NCBI GenBank assembly: GCA_016703105.1
Contig: JADJCS010000001.1
Span: forward strand, 310,001 to 374,000
DNA: 64,000 bases
Direction: 5' to 3'
DNA from: Flavobacteriales bacterium
GTDB lineage: Bacteria; Bacteroidota; Bacteroidia; Flavobacteriales_F; PHOS-HE28
Shown: positions 16,869 to 25,664 of the stretch, piece after piece
Position numbering within the stretch: position 1 is the stretch's first letter
Layout of the letters: every line of letters starts with the position of its first letter
The notes under the pieces: model-generated
Seen by the model: only the letters and a program-made list of their open reading frames with translations
Told to the model about the DNA's origin: nothing
Databases searched by the model: none
Program-made: the position numbers and the translations under genes

Positions 16869-18311
16869 TCACTCTCCCGGAATGATGCAAGGGAGCGCCT
16901 CTGTGCTTCCGCTCTCGTGCCGTGCCCCGGACTTTCGCTTGCCCTTACAGAACGGACTTCGCGCGAGCGTGATGCGCACTCGGAAATAGAGATCCGCTCC
17001 GCTCACATTGGGGCGCGTGAGGAACGGAAGGATATGATCGGAACCGATGAGCACATCGCTGAAACGCAACATGAGCCCCACGGAAGGACGCGAAAAGCCG
17101 TACTCGTGGACGACGATCGGAACCGAAGCCTCGAACCATCGGGTGTCGAAGCGCGGCGTGATGGCGATGCTGTTCGGTCGGCGAAGACGCGTACCATGTC
17201 GTGAGCTGATCTGCTGCACGAGATCGCAGGCCACATAGACGCGATCGATCACGCGCTGATCGTACTGCATCGCGACGGCGGTCGGATTGCCTATGTTGAA
17301 CCTGTCCTCACGTTCCCAGTTCACCACGGTACCGAGAAGGCTGTCCAAACCCTCCGCACCATCCAAATCGACGGCGTCGTGGTCAGCGATGATCGTGGAG
17401 CCCATTTCCACATGGCCGCCGATGGCTCCCTTGAAGTAGTTGCCACCCAGATCAAGGAGCGACAGACCGATCCGGTACCGGTAGGGCATGGGCCTGCAAC
17501 CGGTGGAGGCATGATGCGGCAGGTAGCGGTCCACTTCCTCCATGGTGCGCTCGTACTGAACGCCGAGATCCGCACCCCAGCCGCGGCCGGCATTGGAAGC
17601 TGGAGAAGAGTAGCCGAAACTGCCGCCCAACTCATGGATCGTGGCGCGTGCGGTATCATGCACTGTATAGTCCAACACGTCCAACGCGAGAGCACCGCCG
17701 AAATGCGCCTGTTGGTACCGCAATGAAGCCCCGGCGCTGATCAAGGCGAACCCCTCGCTCCAAAGGATCCGCGCGTACGACACATTCACTTCCGACCAGG
17801 CCGCTGTCAATGCACGCGTGCCTTCGTCCCGATAGCGGACGCCATGTTGCGGATCGTATCCGAGCCCGTGGAAAATGAAACGGCCCAACTCAGGCGAGAT
17901 ACCGCTCAGTGAGGTAAGGCTACGCGCGCGTACGCCAGCACTCACGGTGCCTTTCCCCAGTGAAAGACTGAACGCCGGACCCGCTAGCTGGGCCAGAACG
18001 GAACCTCGCTTCACATCCGAACGCAACGAACCACGCAATACAATATCCCCGGATGTGCCGCTCATTCCATCGCGCACCTCTCCCACAAGCGTGTGGTCCT
18101 TCCCCGACAAAGCGACGAGGTTGTTCCACACAAAAAGATCCGCCCCGATCAGGCGGATGCTTGCATACGGCCACTGACCAGCGAGGCGTGCAGGGTTCAG
18201 GGCGGCCGCGTCAACCCCTGCATAGTTGCCATGGGCCATGCCGAACTGCTCCTGCCCGTGCGCGGAGAACACGCACGCCAGAACGCACAACGCAGCACCC
18301 ATGGAACGCAT
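16869..18311 (-). CDS. DUF5723 outer-membrane barrel-like protein
   Basis: A 480-residue protein with a signal peptide (residues 1-19, ending AHGQ) and long stretches of alternating polar and hydrophobic residues, consistent with an outer-membrane beta barrel. The N-terminal pattern (DAAALNPARLAGQWPYASIRL, then FVWNNLVAL) matches DUF5723, a Bacteroidota family also seen near T9SS genes. No catalytic motif. The C-terminal basic stretch (GKRKSGARHESG) is odd for a barrel end, which normally closes on an aromatic. The stop abuts the methylase gene end to end. It may be cotranscribed with the FKBP genes 34 bases upstream. Confidence 0.65.
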   Translation of the reverse strand: MRSMGAALCVLACVFSAHGQEQFGMAHGNYAGVDAAALNPARLAGQWPYASIRLIGADLFVWNNLVALSGKDHTLVGEVRDGMSGTSGDIVLRGSLRSDVKRGSVLAQLAGPAFSLSLGKGTVSAGVRARSLTSLSGISPELGRFIFHGLGYDPQHGVRYRDEGTRALTAAWSEVNVSYARILWSEGFALISAGASLRYQQAHFGGALALDVLDYTVHDTARATIHELGGSFGYSSPASNAGRGWGADLGVQYERTMEEVDRYLPHHASTGCRPMPYRYRIGLSLLDLGGNYFKGAIGGHVEMGSTIIADHDAVDLDGAEGLDSLLGTVVNWEREDRFNIGNPTAVAMQYDQRVIDRVYVACDLVQQISSRHGTRLRRPNSIAITPRFDTRWFEASVPIVVHEYGFSRPSVGLMLRFSDVLIGSDHILPFLTRPNVSGADLYFRVRITLARSPFCKGKRKSGARHESGSTEALPCIIPGE

Positions 18312-18345
18312 AAGGAGGCTCTTACGGCAACATGCCCGCCAAGTT

Positions 18346-19239
18346 CTACGAGGCCTCCGATCGCCTGTTGAGGTCGCGGTGCAATTTCTCCACCGCTACA
18401 CGGTAATGGACCGGGGAATAGGGCGGCAATGATCCCCCAACGCCGCGCGCGCCGAAAGCCAGGGACGAAGGGATCACGAACGCGCCGGAGCATCCGGCCT
18501 TCAATAAGCTGACGGCCACCGCCAGGCCCTCGATCACTTGGTCGGGGTCCCCCACGCGGTAAGTGAGCGGCTGCCCGCTGCGCTCCGTGTCGTCGAATAT
18601 GCGGCCGTCCTCCAAAGAGCGTCCCTCGTAGTGGATCGTGATCAAGTCACCCTGTCGTATGCTGTCACCCCCGACCGGACCGCTGTCGATCCAATAATAG
18701 AGAGCGCTCGTGCCCCAGCGTTGCCATGGCGCGGTCGCGGTATCGAGGAAGGCCTGCACAAGACGCGCTTCGTACCTCTCCGGATCGGCTTTGCGGCGTG
18801 CCTCTCTTCGCTCGGCTTGTGCCTGGACGGTGAGCAACGAGCGAGCGGTCAACTCGATCCGGACCATGACCGTATCATTGTCCGCTGGGTCCGCCTCGGG
18901 GACCAGTATGGACCAAGGGATCAAGGCCGATCGCGTGATCACGCTCATGCTATCCCCCACATGCGATCGTGGCAGCACCGCTTGGAACATCGCCATTCCC
19001 AGATCATCCACAGCGTACCACCGTTCACTGCTCATCAATGACCCCGTCTCCTCCTCCCATCGGCTCGCACGCCAGCGGAGCAGAACGCTATCCCCCGAAG
19101 TTGGCGTGGTCTCTTCATCGCCGACCTTGAGGAGCTTCACATACACATCGTTGGAGATGCTCTTGTAGCCTGGGTATGCAGACCGATCGCACGCGACCAG
19201 CGTGGACAGGAGGATCAGGACGGCCGCCTGCCGGTTCAT
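18346..19239 (-). CDS. FKBP-type peptidyl-prolyl isomerase lipoprotein
   Basis: A 297-residue lipoprotein: signal plus lipobox LLSTLVAC (Cys17). The C-terminal about 100 residues are an FKBP domain (GDLITIHYEGRSLEDGRIFDDT, then VIEGLAVAVSLLKAG and IPSSLAFGARGVGGSLPPYSPV), catalysing cis-trans isomerisation of prolyl bonds. The N-terminal half (residues 25-170) is a second, degenerate FKBP-like domain. It probably works in folding of exported proteins. Its start overlaps the gldI-like stop by four bases. Confidence 0.88.
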   Translation of the reverse strand: MNRQAAVLILLSTLVACDRSAYPGYKSISNDVYVKLLKVGDEETTPTSGDSVLLRWRASRWEEETGSLMSSERWYAVDDLGMAMFQAVLPRSHVGDSMSVITRSALIPWSILVPEADPADNDTVMVRIELTARSLLTVQAQAERREARRKADPERYEARLVQAFLDTATAPWQRWGTSALYYWIDSGPVGGDSIRQGDLITIHYEGRSLEDGRIFDDTERSGQPLTYRVGDPDQVIEGLAVAVSLLKAGCSGAFVIPSSLAFGARGVGGSLPPYSPVHYRVAVEKLHRDLNRRSEAS

Positions 19240-19769
19240 CGGTCCGGAACTTCCAGCGCGACCAGGCCGATGTGGTACACGATCGTGCTCCGCATCGGTA
19301 CCTGGTCCAGATCGCCGATCAGACCATAGGCCCGGTGTGAAGCGAGGATGAGCAGGGCGCTGTCGCCCGGCGACAGATGCTGGATGCCCTCATGAAGGCC
19401 GCTCTCCACATCGTCCATTTCGATGAGGAAGCGCTCCGGAGCGTCCTTGGCCGAGGTGGCGCAGACCTTTCCGTTCAACAGTTCCATGCGGAAATTCACA
19501 ACGGCCCATTGTCCTGGCCTTGCCGTATCGCCCGGAAGATCACGGACCAATTGATGGTATACCCCCGACCCCGTGGATCGTGGACGTAACCGGTGCCTGC
19601 GGATGTAGTTGTCGATATCACCCGACTCGATGTGGCTGGCCTGTTTGTTCTCTTCGATGTACGCGGGGCCCTGCTCAGGGCTGGTGCTGGTGATCACGGC
19701 GGGTGGCCCTTCGCTTTGGCAGGCCCCGAGCAAAATGATCCATAAACAGGTCCACCAAGGCACGTTCAT
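19236..19769 (-). CDS. gldI: GldI-like gliding-associated peptidyl-prolyl isomerase lipoprotein
   Basis: A 177-residue lipoprotein (lipobox ILLGAC, Cys17) ending in one FKBP-like domain (residues 75-175). Length, lipidation and position between a DHH phosphoesterase and another FKBP lipoprotein match GldI of Flavobacterium, an isomerase needed for gliding and T9SS function. Sequence features: QWAVVNFRMELLNGKVCATS, VESGLHEGIQHLSPGDSALLILASHRAYG, and the closing STIVYHIGLVALE strand. The frame is open upstream to 20591 as a shadow of the DHH gene; the lipobox fixes the ATG at 19769, which overlaps the upstream stop by four bases. Confidence 0.75.
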   Translation of the reverse strand: MNVPWWTCLWIILLGACQSEGPPAVITSTSPEQGPAYIEENKQASHIESGDIDNYIRRHRLRPRSTGSGVYHQLVRDLPGDTARPGQWAVVNFRMELLNGKVCATSAKDAPERFLIEMDDVESGLHEGIQHLSPGDSALLILASHRAYGLIGDLDQVPMRSTIVYHIGLVALEVPDR

Positions 19770-20791
19770 TCCGGGTGCGCGGCGATGAAGGACGGAAGCA
19801 GTTCCATGAACCGGGCCACCACCTCGGGAAGTGGTGCCGTGCTTTGGCCCCCAGCCGCGTTGGCATGGCCGCCGCCGTCGAAATGGGCCGACAAGAATCG
19901 ATCCACAGGTAGCAAGCCTTTGGATCGCATGCTGATCTTCACGCGGTCCGGTCGTTCCATGAAAAAAGCCGCGAGGCGCACCCCTTTGACCGAAAGCCCG
20001 TAGTTCACGAACCCTTCCGTATCCCCCGGCTCGAACCGGTAGCGACCCAGGTCCTGCTCGCTCAGCACGATCACCGCCGTGCCGAACTGTGGGTAGATGG
20101 TCATCCGCTGCGCAAGGGTGAAGCCGAGCAGCTTCAACCGTTGTTCGCTGTTCCCGTCGAACACAGCGCTGAACACGTGGTCGGGCACAGCGCCTTTCTC
20201 CATCAGCGCTGCAGCGACGCGCAAGGTGTGGGGGGTGGTGGAGGTATAGCGGAAAGATCCGGAATCCGTCATGATACCGGTGTAGAGGCAGGTGGCGACA
20301 CCCTGATCGATGTGGTCCCCAGCTTTCAATGCGACGAGGATATCGTACACCATCTGGCAGGTCGCGCAGGAAGCCGTATCCGAGAACATGATCTGGGCGA
20401 GGGCGTCGGGCCGTTGGTGGTGATCGATCAGCACCTTGAACGGTGCGGCCCGCAAACTCTCTTCCAACACACCCACCCGGTCCGGCCGGTTGAAGTCCAG
20501 GCAAAAGAGGACCTCGGCGGACCGCACGATGGCCTTGGCTTGCTCCGGATGTGCATCCGCTGCGACCGCGCTCCCATACCCCGGCATCCAATGCAAGAAG
20601 GAGGCTGGTGTGTTCGGGAGGACCACCTGTGCCGTATGCCCGAGGGCCTGCAAAGCTTTCATCAACCCGAGTGACGACCCCATGGCATCACCATCCGGAT
20701 TGTAATGCGTGACAATGGCACAGCTCCGCGGGGAACTGAGCAGATCGCGCAATTGGAGCAGCGCGGAGCTATCCGCTGGCAGGAATGACAT
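19766..20791 (-). CDS. DHH-family phosphoesterase (NrnA-like oligoribonuclease/pAp phosphatase)
   Basis: A 341-residue protein with the DHH/DHHA1 arrangement: HYNPDGDAMGSSLG (metal motif I), LFCLDFNRPDRV (motif II), LIDHHQRPD (the DHH motif) and a C-terminal DHHA1 domain with SKGLLPVDRFLSAHFDGGGHANAAGG. NrnA proteins degrade short RNAs and dephosphorylate pAp. It is first in the operon with gldI and FKBP, with its own -7 box at 20812-20819. The recurrent linkage of this gene with gldI in Flavobacteriia supports both calls. Confidence 0.9.
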   Translation of the reverse strand: MSFLPADSSALLQLRDLLSSPRSCAIVTHYNPDGDAMGSSLGLMKALQALGHTAQVVLPNTPASFLHWMPGYGSAVAADAHPEQAKAIVRSAEVLFCLDFNRPDRVGVLEESLRAAPFKVLIDHHQRPDALAQIMFSDTASCATCQMVYDILVALKAGDHIDQGVATCLYTGIMTDSGSFRYTSTTPHTLRVAAALMEKGAVPDHVFSAVFDGNSEQRLKLLGFTLAQRMTIYPQFGTAVIVLSEQDLGRYRFEPGDTEGFVNYGLSVKGVRLAAFFMERPDRVKISMRSKGLLPVDRFLSAHFDGGGHANAAGGQSTAPLPEVVARFMELLPSFIAAHPE

Positions 20792-20811
20792 CGAAGGTGC
20801 GCAAAGGTATC

Positions 20812-20819
20812 CGCACCGG
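20812..20819 (-). promoter_or_regulatory. -7 box for the nrnA-gldI-FKBP operon
   Basis: On the reverse strand TACCTTTG, an exact TAnnTTTG match, followed by GCGCACC, lies 20 bases before the DHH gene start. The following upstream gene ends just beyond it at 20826, so the operon probably has its own promoter. Confidence 0.5.
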
Positions 20820-20825
20820 TAAGGA

Positions 20826-21428
20826 TCAGAACCCCAGGTTCGGTGTGGGCATGTGTTCTATCAAAATACCGACACAACCGATGTCCAGATCCTTGGACCG
20901 GCCCTTCGGCTCGGCGACGCCGGGAGCCATCACTTCGATCACCAGTCGTTTCGTGGCCGTGCATGAGAATTCGATGCTCTGCACCAGGTCATGTTCGGTA
21001 TTGTCCCAAAGCACCTTGCGTTCGTCCTTGAATATCCCCTTGGTCTGTGTCTTGTCATGTATCGCGCCGGTCGTATTGCCTTCGGCGTCCTGCTGCTCGG
21101 TCTTGGTCACCACACCTTGCTGGGCCTCTTCGGGCACACGGATCTTCTCCACCAACCGTGCGACCACATGGTCGCCGATCACCTTCTCGTCGTAGCAGAA
21201 CGAGACACGGTAGTCCTGACCGCGGTAAACGATGATGTTGAGCTCCGTAGGCGTACCCACTTGCACACTCGCGCTCTTGCTTTGTCCATTGATGGAAAAG
21301 CGGGCGTCCGTCGAGCGTTCGCAATTGAACGTGTGGTAATCGGCGCAACGGTCCTGCGCCACTGCGCCCAAGCTCAACATGGCGGCCAGTAAGGTCGCAC
21401 CTCCGATCCTATGCTTCATGCCGTTCAT
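20826..21428 (-). CDS. Secreted protein of unknown function
   Basis: A 200-residue protein with a signal peptide ending LGAVAQ (about residue 25). The mature part starts DRCADYHTFNCE, with a paired-Cys pattern, then IIVYRGQDYRVSFCYDEKVIG and a charged linker (residues 105-135) before a second beta-rich segment (FSCTATKRLVIEVMAPG). No known domain. Its ATG overlaps the stop of the upstream lipoprotein gene by four bases; a start three codons later is equally possible. Co-translation suggests a shared envelope role. Confidence 0.6.
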   Translation of the reverse strand: MNGMKHRIGGATLLAAMLSLGAVAQDRCADYHTFNCERSTDARFSINGQSKSASVQVGTPTELNIIVYRGQDYRVSFCYDEKVIGDHVVARLVEKIRVPEEAQQGVVTKTEQQDAEGNTTGAIHDKTQTKGIFKDERKVLWDNTEHDLVQSIEFSCTATKRLVIEVMAPGVAEPKGRSKDLDIGCVGILIEHMPTPNLGF

Positions 21429-22330
21429 GCGTTCGGGCGTACTACGGCCTGTCCTTCGGGACGGACCAGTTCATCGCGCAAGGCTTCCACCGCGCGCTCC
21501 AATTCAGTGTACTTCTCCTTGGTGAGGGACACGGTGACGTCGTCCCCAAGGACCATACGACCGCTGCTGGACGTTCCTTGATGGGCCGACCGGCGGACGT
21601 TCACTTGGTCGTAGATGTCACGGATCTCCACAAGACGGGCCTTGACCACCGTCGCGGTGCTGTCCTCGCCAAGCGCATCCATCATTTCGATCAGATGTTC
21701 CAGGCTGAACTTCTGCTCGGCCACGCGGGCTACCAGCGGATCTTGCGGATCGAAGTTGCGGATCTGGTGCATCACCAAGTGCATGCTCTCGACCCAACCG
21801 CCAGCGAGCACCAGAGCCAAGGTGGGCCCCAGGTCCTCGTCCTGGAGCTTCGCGTAAGCTTTGTGGTAGGCGTCGTTACTGATGAACTCCAGAGAGTCGC
21901 CCCGGGAGAGGTTGGCTTCAAGGCGAACGAAATCATCCTCCGTGAACGCATTTGTGAGGCCCAGCTGTTCCCCGAGCTTCTTCACCGTGAGGTAGTACCG
22001 CACCACTTCCACGTTCAACTTGAAGGAGCTGGCATAGATAAGGTCTGTGGAATAAACCCCGAAGTTGAAGGCCCGGCCGGTGAGCGAAACATAGCGATCG
22101 GCATTGGTGGTGGGGTTCAGCAAGCGCTTTTGCCCATCGCCGGCCATCTCGCGGATGAGCGCGAACAGCTCGTTCGGGGTGGGCATTTGGTACAACGCTT
22201 CCGCCGGAGCGGTGTTCTCGTCCGAGATCACCAGTCGTTCGGCGCCTTTGGCCGCGTCCGTTTCTGGTGCGCCCCCGCAGGCGCAGAGGAGCACGGAAAG
22301 CGCTCCGGTCAGGATGAATGGTCGGTTCAT
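21425..22330 (-). CDS. Lipoprotein of unknown function
   Basis: A 301-residue protein; MNRPFILTGALSVLLCACGG gives a signal with lipobox LCAC. The rest is mostly helical (LIREMAGDGQKRLLNPTTNADRYVSLTGRAFNFGVYSTDLIYASSF...), ending in a charged coil (TKEKYTELERAVEALRDELVRP). It resembles Bacteroidota lipoproteins without assigned function. The open frame reaches 22462, but the lipobox fixes the ATG at 22330. It forms a two-gene unit with the secreted protein at 20826 and is divergent from ndk. Confidence 0.65.
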   Translation of the reverse strand: MNRPFILTGALSVLLCACGGAPETDAAKGAERLVISDENTAPAEALYQMPTPNELFALIREMAGDGQKRLLNPTTNADRYVSLTGRAFNFGVYSTDLIYASSFKLNVEVVRYYLTVKKLGEQLGLTNAFTEDDFVRLEANLSRGDSLEFISNDAYHKAYAKLQDEDLGPTLALVLAGGWVESMHLVMHQIRNFDPQDPLVARVAEQKFSLEHLIEMMDALGEDSTATVVKARLVEIRDIYDQVNVRRSAHQGTSSSGRMVLGDDVTVSLTKEKYTELERAVEALRDELVRPEGQAVVRPNA

Positions 22331-22431
22331 GGGATGGTCCGCACGCAGAAGACGACCAACGGGCGCCGCCATCTCGGATACGTGGTGCGAAGGAAGGTGG
22401 TTCATTTGGCGCGCCCGATCGTGTGCGCACC

Positions 22432-22439
22432 TATTTTTG
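22432..22439 (+). promoter_or_regulatory. -7 box for ndk
   Basis: TATTTTTG, an exact TAnnTTTG match followed by GCGCCGC, 25 bases before the ndk ATG. A TTTG at 22405-22408 could be the -33 element, with a 23-base spacer, slightly longer than the usual 19-20. Confidence 0.6.
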
Positions 22440-22464
22440 CGCCGCTTTTTCAACAACACCACTT

Positions 22465-22884
22465 ATGGCAGGCACGCGCACTTTCACAATGATCAAACCT
22501 GAGGCGGTCGCCGCAGGGCACGCAGGCAAGATCATCGACATGCTCATCAGCAACGGTTTTCGCATCGTGGCGCTGAAGTACACCCGTCTCTCGCACAAGG
22601 AGGCCGGCACCTTCTATGAGGTGCACAAGGAGCGTCCTTTCTATGGCGAACTCGTCGATTACATGGCCAGTGGGCCCATCTTCGCGGCTATCCTTGAAAA
22701 GTCGAACGCGGTGGAGGATTTCCGCAGCCTCATCGGCGCCACGGACCCCGCCAACGCCGCCGACGGCACCATCCGCAAGAACTTCGCGGAAAGCAAGGCG
22801 AAGAACGCCGTGCATGGCAGCGATAGCGACGAGAACGCAGCCCTCGAGGGTGCCTTCTTCTTCAGCTCCCGGGAACAGTTCTAG
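22465..22884 (+). CDS. ndk: Nucleoside diphosphate kinase
   Basis: Transfers the gamma-phosphate of ATP to nucleoside diphosphates through a phospho-histidine. The 139-residue product has the active-site NAVHGSDS with His117 and the standard start TRTFTMIKPEAV. Length equals the family's. The frame is open upstream to 22318, but the family start and the TAnnTTTG box at 22432 place the ATG at 22465. It is a single-gene unit converging on the DUF721 gene with seven bases between. Confidence 0.97.
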   Translation: MAGTRTFTMIKPEAVAAGHAGKIIDMLISNGFRIVALKYTRLSHKEAGTFYEVHKERPFYGELVDYMASGPIFAAILEKSNAVEDFRSLIGATDPANAADGTIRKNFAESKAKNAVHGSDSDENAALEGAFFFSSREQF

Positions 22885-22891
22885 CGCCCGT

Positions 22892-23185
22892 TCAGGCGAT
22901 GGTGACGGACCGCACCACGGCACGTCCGCTCCGTTCGTTGAGCAGCTCGATCAGTCGCTCCTTCATATAGCTGAGCTCCTGCCGCAGGGGTGCATTGTCC
23001 ACCCGGACATGCAGATGACCGCGCTTGAGGCGCACCTCCACGGTATGCCGGGCGATCGGCCCACCGGCCACTTCGTCCCACCAACTGGCGATGTCCAGTT
23101 CATCGAGCTTCTCCCGAAGCCCGTACGCATCGATCATGTCGCCCAAGGCATCACCGAGCGACCGTTCGTTCGAAGGTCTCCGCAT
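22892..23185 (-). CDS. DUF721 (DciA-like) protein
   Basis: A 97-residue protein with the DUF721 pattern: a start MRRPSNERSLGDALGDMIDAYG, then WWDEVAGGPIARHTVEVRLKRGHLHVRVDNAPLRQEL and a closing helix LIELLNERSGR. DciA proteins recruit replicative helicase in many bacteria; Bacteroidota DUF721 genes often follow recF. It starts inside the 3' end of recF (35-base overlap), which argues for coupled expression and a replication or repair role. The ATG at 23185 fits the family; a longer frame to 23266 has no homology. Confidence 0.8.
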   Translation of the reverse strand: MRRPSNERSLGDALGDMIDAYGLREKLDELDIASWWDEVAGGPIARHTVEVRLKRGHLHVRVDNAPLRQELSYMKERLIELLNERSGRAVVRSVTIA

Positions 23186-24287
23186 GGATGGGTTTTTCGT
23201 GCGACAGGTGGAAGAAGCGTATGTCCAGGTCCAGGCCGTCGAGGGCCTTGTGGAGCCGGGTGGCATCGGTATCGGTGATAAGCACCTGCCCGAAACGCCC
23301 GCCGCTGAGCAGTTCCAACAGGTGGCGCATCCGCTGTGGGTCGATCTTGTCGAAGATATCGTCCAACATCAGCACGGGCTTGCGGCCGGTACGCTCGGTG
23401 GTAAGGTCGAACTGGGCAAGCTTCAGGGCGATCAAAAAGGTCTTCTGTTGACCTTGCGAACCGAAGCGCTTGAGCGGACGGCCTTCTATGGAGAATAACA
23501 GATCATCCTTGTGGACCCCGGCCGTGGTGTGTTGCGCGGAGCGGTCCCGATCCCAACTTTCCTTTAGCACAGCTTCCATCCCACGCTCGCCCACGGCCGA
23601 TCGGTAGGTGAGCGCCACGGTTTCCGGGCCATTGCTGATACCACGATAGTGTGACTCCACCAAGGGTTTCAATTCGATCAGGAAGGCTTCACGCACGGCA
23701 TGCACAACGGTTCCGTGCCGAACGAGTTGCTCATCCCACGGCTCCAAAGCCGCGAGCGATCCCCCACCCTGCTCCGCGAAACGCTTCAGCATCACATTGC
23801 GCTGAACGAGGGATCGGTTGTACCGCAACAAAGCGTCCAGGTACCCCCGGTCGAACTGGGCGATGAGCCCATCCAGGAAGCGCCGACGCAGTTCGGAGCC
23901 TTCGAGCACCAATTGACCATCGTACGGTGTGATCATCACCGCAGGCCATCGGCCGACATGGTCGGCCAGTCGGTCGTACTCCTTGCGGTCGCGTTGGAAC
24001 ACCTTCCGATGGCCCCGTCGCACACTGCACGCCAGTTCCACCCCATCCGTATCGCTCGACAATCGGCCCTTCACCAGGAACATCTCCTCACCGTGCAGGA
24101 TGTTGTTCTGATCCAACGGGTCGAAGTAGCTCTTGCACAGCGCCAGGTAGTGCACCGCGTCAAGAAGGTTGGTCTTGCCGACCCCGTTCGGGCCTACGAA
24201 GCAGTTCACCTCCGGTCCCAGATGCAGTTCCGCCTCCCTGTGGTTGCGGAAGTGCAGCAGGTTCAGGCGTTCCAGGCGGACATCCAT
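23151..24287 (-). CDS. recF: DNA replication and repair protein RecF
   Basis: An SMC-like ATPase that helps load RecA at single-strand gaps. The 378-residue product has Walker A GPNGVGKTNLLDAV near residue 34, the GSQGQQKTFLIALKLAQ signature (equivalent to the ABC signature) near 285 and Walker B PVLMLDDIFDKIDP near 310, then the D-loop and the short C-terminus. Length is normal. A reverse-strand TATCTTTG at 24303-24296 ends eight bases before the ATG. It is cotranscribed with the DUF721 gene and divergent from the TPR gene. Confidence 0.96.
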   Translation of the reverse strand: MDVRLERLNLLHFRNHREAELHLGPEVNCFVGPNGVGKTNLLDAVHYLALCKSYFDPLDQNNILHGEEMFLVKGRLSSDTDGVELACSVRRGHRKVFQRDRKEYDRLADHVGRWPAVMITPYDGQLVLEGSELRRRFLDGLIAQFDRGYLDALLRYNRSLVQRNVMLKRFAEQGGGSLAALEPWDEQLVRHGTVVHAVREAFLIELKPLVESHYRGISNGPETVALTYRSAVGERGMEAVLKESWDRDRSAQHTTAGVHKDDLLFSIEGRPLKRFGSQGQQKTFLIALKLAQFDLTTERTGRKPVLMLDDIFDKIDPQRMRHLLELLSGGRFGQVLITDTDATRLHKALDGLDLDIRFFHLSHEKPIHAETFERTVAR

Positions 24288-24295
24288 GCGGTGGC

Positions 24296-24303
24296 CAAAG
24301 ATA
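24296..24303 (-). promoter_or_regulatory. -7 box for recF
   Basis: On the reverse strand TATCTTTG, an exact TAnnTTTG match, ends eight bases before the recF ATG, predicting an almost leaderless message. Confidence 0.5.
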
Positions 24304-24377
24304 GCCGTACCACCACCCCTTCCCAGCCCTCATCACGCAGCCTTTCGGGCGGGCGCCGAAGGTTCCGTTGAAAGGTC

Positions 24378-24385
24378 TACTTTTG
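24378..24385 (+). promoter_or_regulatory. -7 box for the TPR gene
   Basis: TACTTTTG, an exact TAnnTTTG match followed by GCGCCGC as before dnaN and ndk, 30 bases before the ATG at 24416. Confidence 0.55.
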
Positions 24386-24415
24386 CGCCGCTTTTATAGA
24401 GAAAAGTCAGCGATC

Positions 24416-25108
24416 ATGGCCACCAAGACCACGCACCCGGAACAGGGTGAGAAAGACCTCGATATCGGCCAGGCCTATTCCCGGGCCGAGCTCTTCCTGG
24501 AGAAGAACAAGCAGGCCGTTACCTACGGTGTCGTGGGTCTGCTGGTGGTGGTGGGTGGGCTTCTGGGCTATAAGAAGTTCTACGCCGAGCCGCGCGCCAA
24601 AGAAGCCAACGACCTGATCTGGAAGGCCCAGTACTACTTCGAGATCGATTCACTCGACCTGGCCATCAACGGGGACGGTAATTACTTCGGCTTCCAGTAT
24701 CTCGCGGACGAGTACGGCAGCACCCCGGCCGGCGAGCTCGCTCATTTCTATCTGGGCACCTGCTACCTCCGGAAGGGTGACTCTGAATCGGCGGTGTCCT
24801 ACTACCAGGACGCTGATGTGGACGATCCTGTGCTCGAGGCGATGGCAGCCGGAGGCATCGGCGACGCCTATGTGGAACTGGGCAAGACCGCGGAAGCGAT
24901 CGGGCAGTTCGAAAAGGCCGCAGGGGTGTCACACAATGAGTTCACAACCCCGATGTTCCTGATGAAAGCCGGTATCCTGCATCAGCAGGGCGGTGATTGG
25001 AAGAACGCTGCCAAGGCCTTCCGCAAGATCGCCACCGACTTCCCCACTTCGGCGGACGCCAACCTGGCCAAGAAATACGCCGCCCGCGCGGAAGCGATGG
25101 CCGGTTGA
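24416..25108 (+). CDS. Membrane-anchored tetratricopeptide-repeat protein
   Basis: A 230-residue protein with one transmembrane segment (residues 40-57, VTYGVVGLLVVVGGLLGY) after a charged N-terminus and three to four TPR units after it (GELAHFYLGTCYLRKGDSESAVSYY, AMAAGGIGDAYVELGKTAEAIGQFEKA, LMKAGILHQQGGDWKNAAKAFRKIA). The layout is that of YfgM-like periplasmic TPR proteins, possibly with a Sec-related chaperone role. ribH follows eight bases later, so the two are cotranscribed. Confidence 0.82.
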   Translation: MATKTTHPEQGEKDLDIGQAYSRAELFLEKNKQAVTYGVVGLLVVVGGLLGYKKFYAEPRAKEANDLIWKAQYYFEIDSLDLAINGDGNYFGFQYLADEYGSTPAGELAHFYLGTCYLRKGDSESAVSYYQDADVDDPVLEAMAAGGIGDAYVELGKTAEAIGQFEKAAGVSHNEFTTPMFLMKAGILHQQGGDWKNAAKAFRKIATDFPTSADANLAKKYAARAEAMAG

Positions 25109-25116
25109 TCCTGGCG

Positions 25117-25611
25117 ATGGCCACTTCGGAGCATCCACTTTCCTCGTACGACCCGACCGGCGTCCCCTCAGGCGCCGGTCGTCGTTTCGTGTTGGTGGTG
25201 AGCGAGTGGAACCGCGCCATTACGGATGCCATGCGTTCGGGGGCGCATGATACGCTGCTGCGCCATGGGGCCCGTCCCGAAGACCTGCATGAGGTTTGGG
25301 TGCCCGGAAGTTTCGAATTGCCATTGGGTGCACGCCTGGCCATTGAAGGGTTGCAACCACACGCTGTGATCTGTATCGGTAGCGTGGTTCGGGGCGAAAC
25401 ACCGCACTTCGACTATGTCTGCCAGGCCACGGCACAGGGCATTATGCAGGTGAATTTGGGCAGCGGTGTGCCGGTGATCTTCTGTGTACTTACCGACGAT
25501 ACCCTTCAACAGGCCCAAGACCGTAGCGGTGGTAAGCATGGCAACAAGGGCGTGGACAGCGCGGTGGCCGCCTTGAAAATGGCCGAGCTTCGGCATACCC
25601 TCAGCCCATAG
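25117..25611 (+). CDS. ribH: 6,7-dimethyl-8-ribityllumazine synthase
   Basis: Condenses the pyrimidinedione with the butanone phosphate to make lumazine, the penultimate step to riboflavin. The 164-residue product has VSEWNRAIT (substrate Trp/Asn), VPGSFELPLGAR, IGSVVRGETPHFDYVC with the catalytic His, and GKHGNKGVDSA near the C-terminus. Length is normal. The preceding in-frame extension to 24997 is an alternative frame of the TPR gene. Confidence 0.95.
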   Translation: MATSEHPLSSYDPTGVPSGAGRRFVLVVSEWNRAITDAMRSGAHDTLLRHGARPEDLHEVWVPGSFELPLGARLAIEGLQPHAVICIGSVVRGETPHFDYVCQATAQGIMQVNLGSGVPVIFCVLTDDTLQQAQDRSGGKHGNKGVDSAVAALKMAELRHTLSP

Positions 25612-25664
25612 CCTTCATTCCCACGCGCTGGCTGTCGGCGCGGTTTTCTCGCGATATTCGTTCC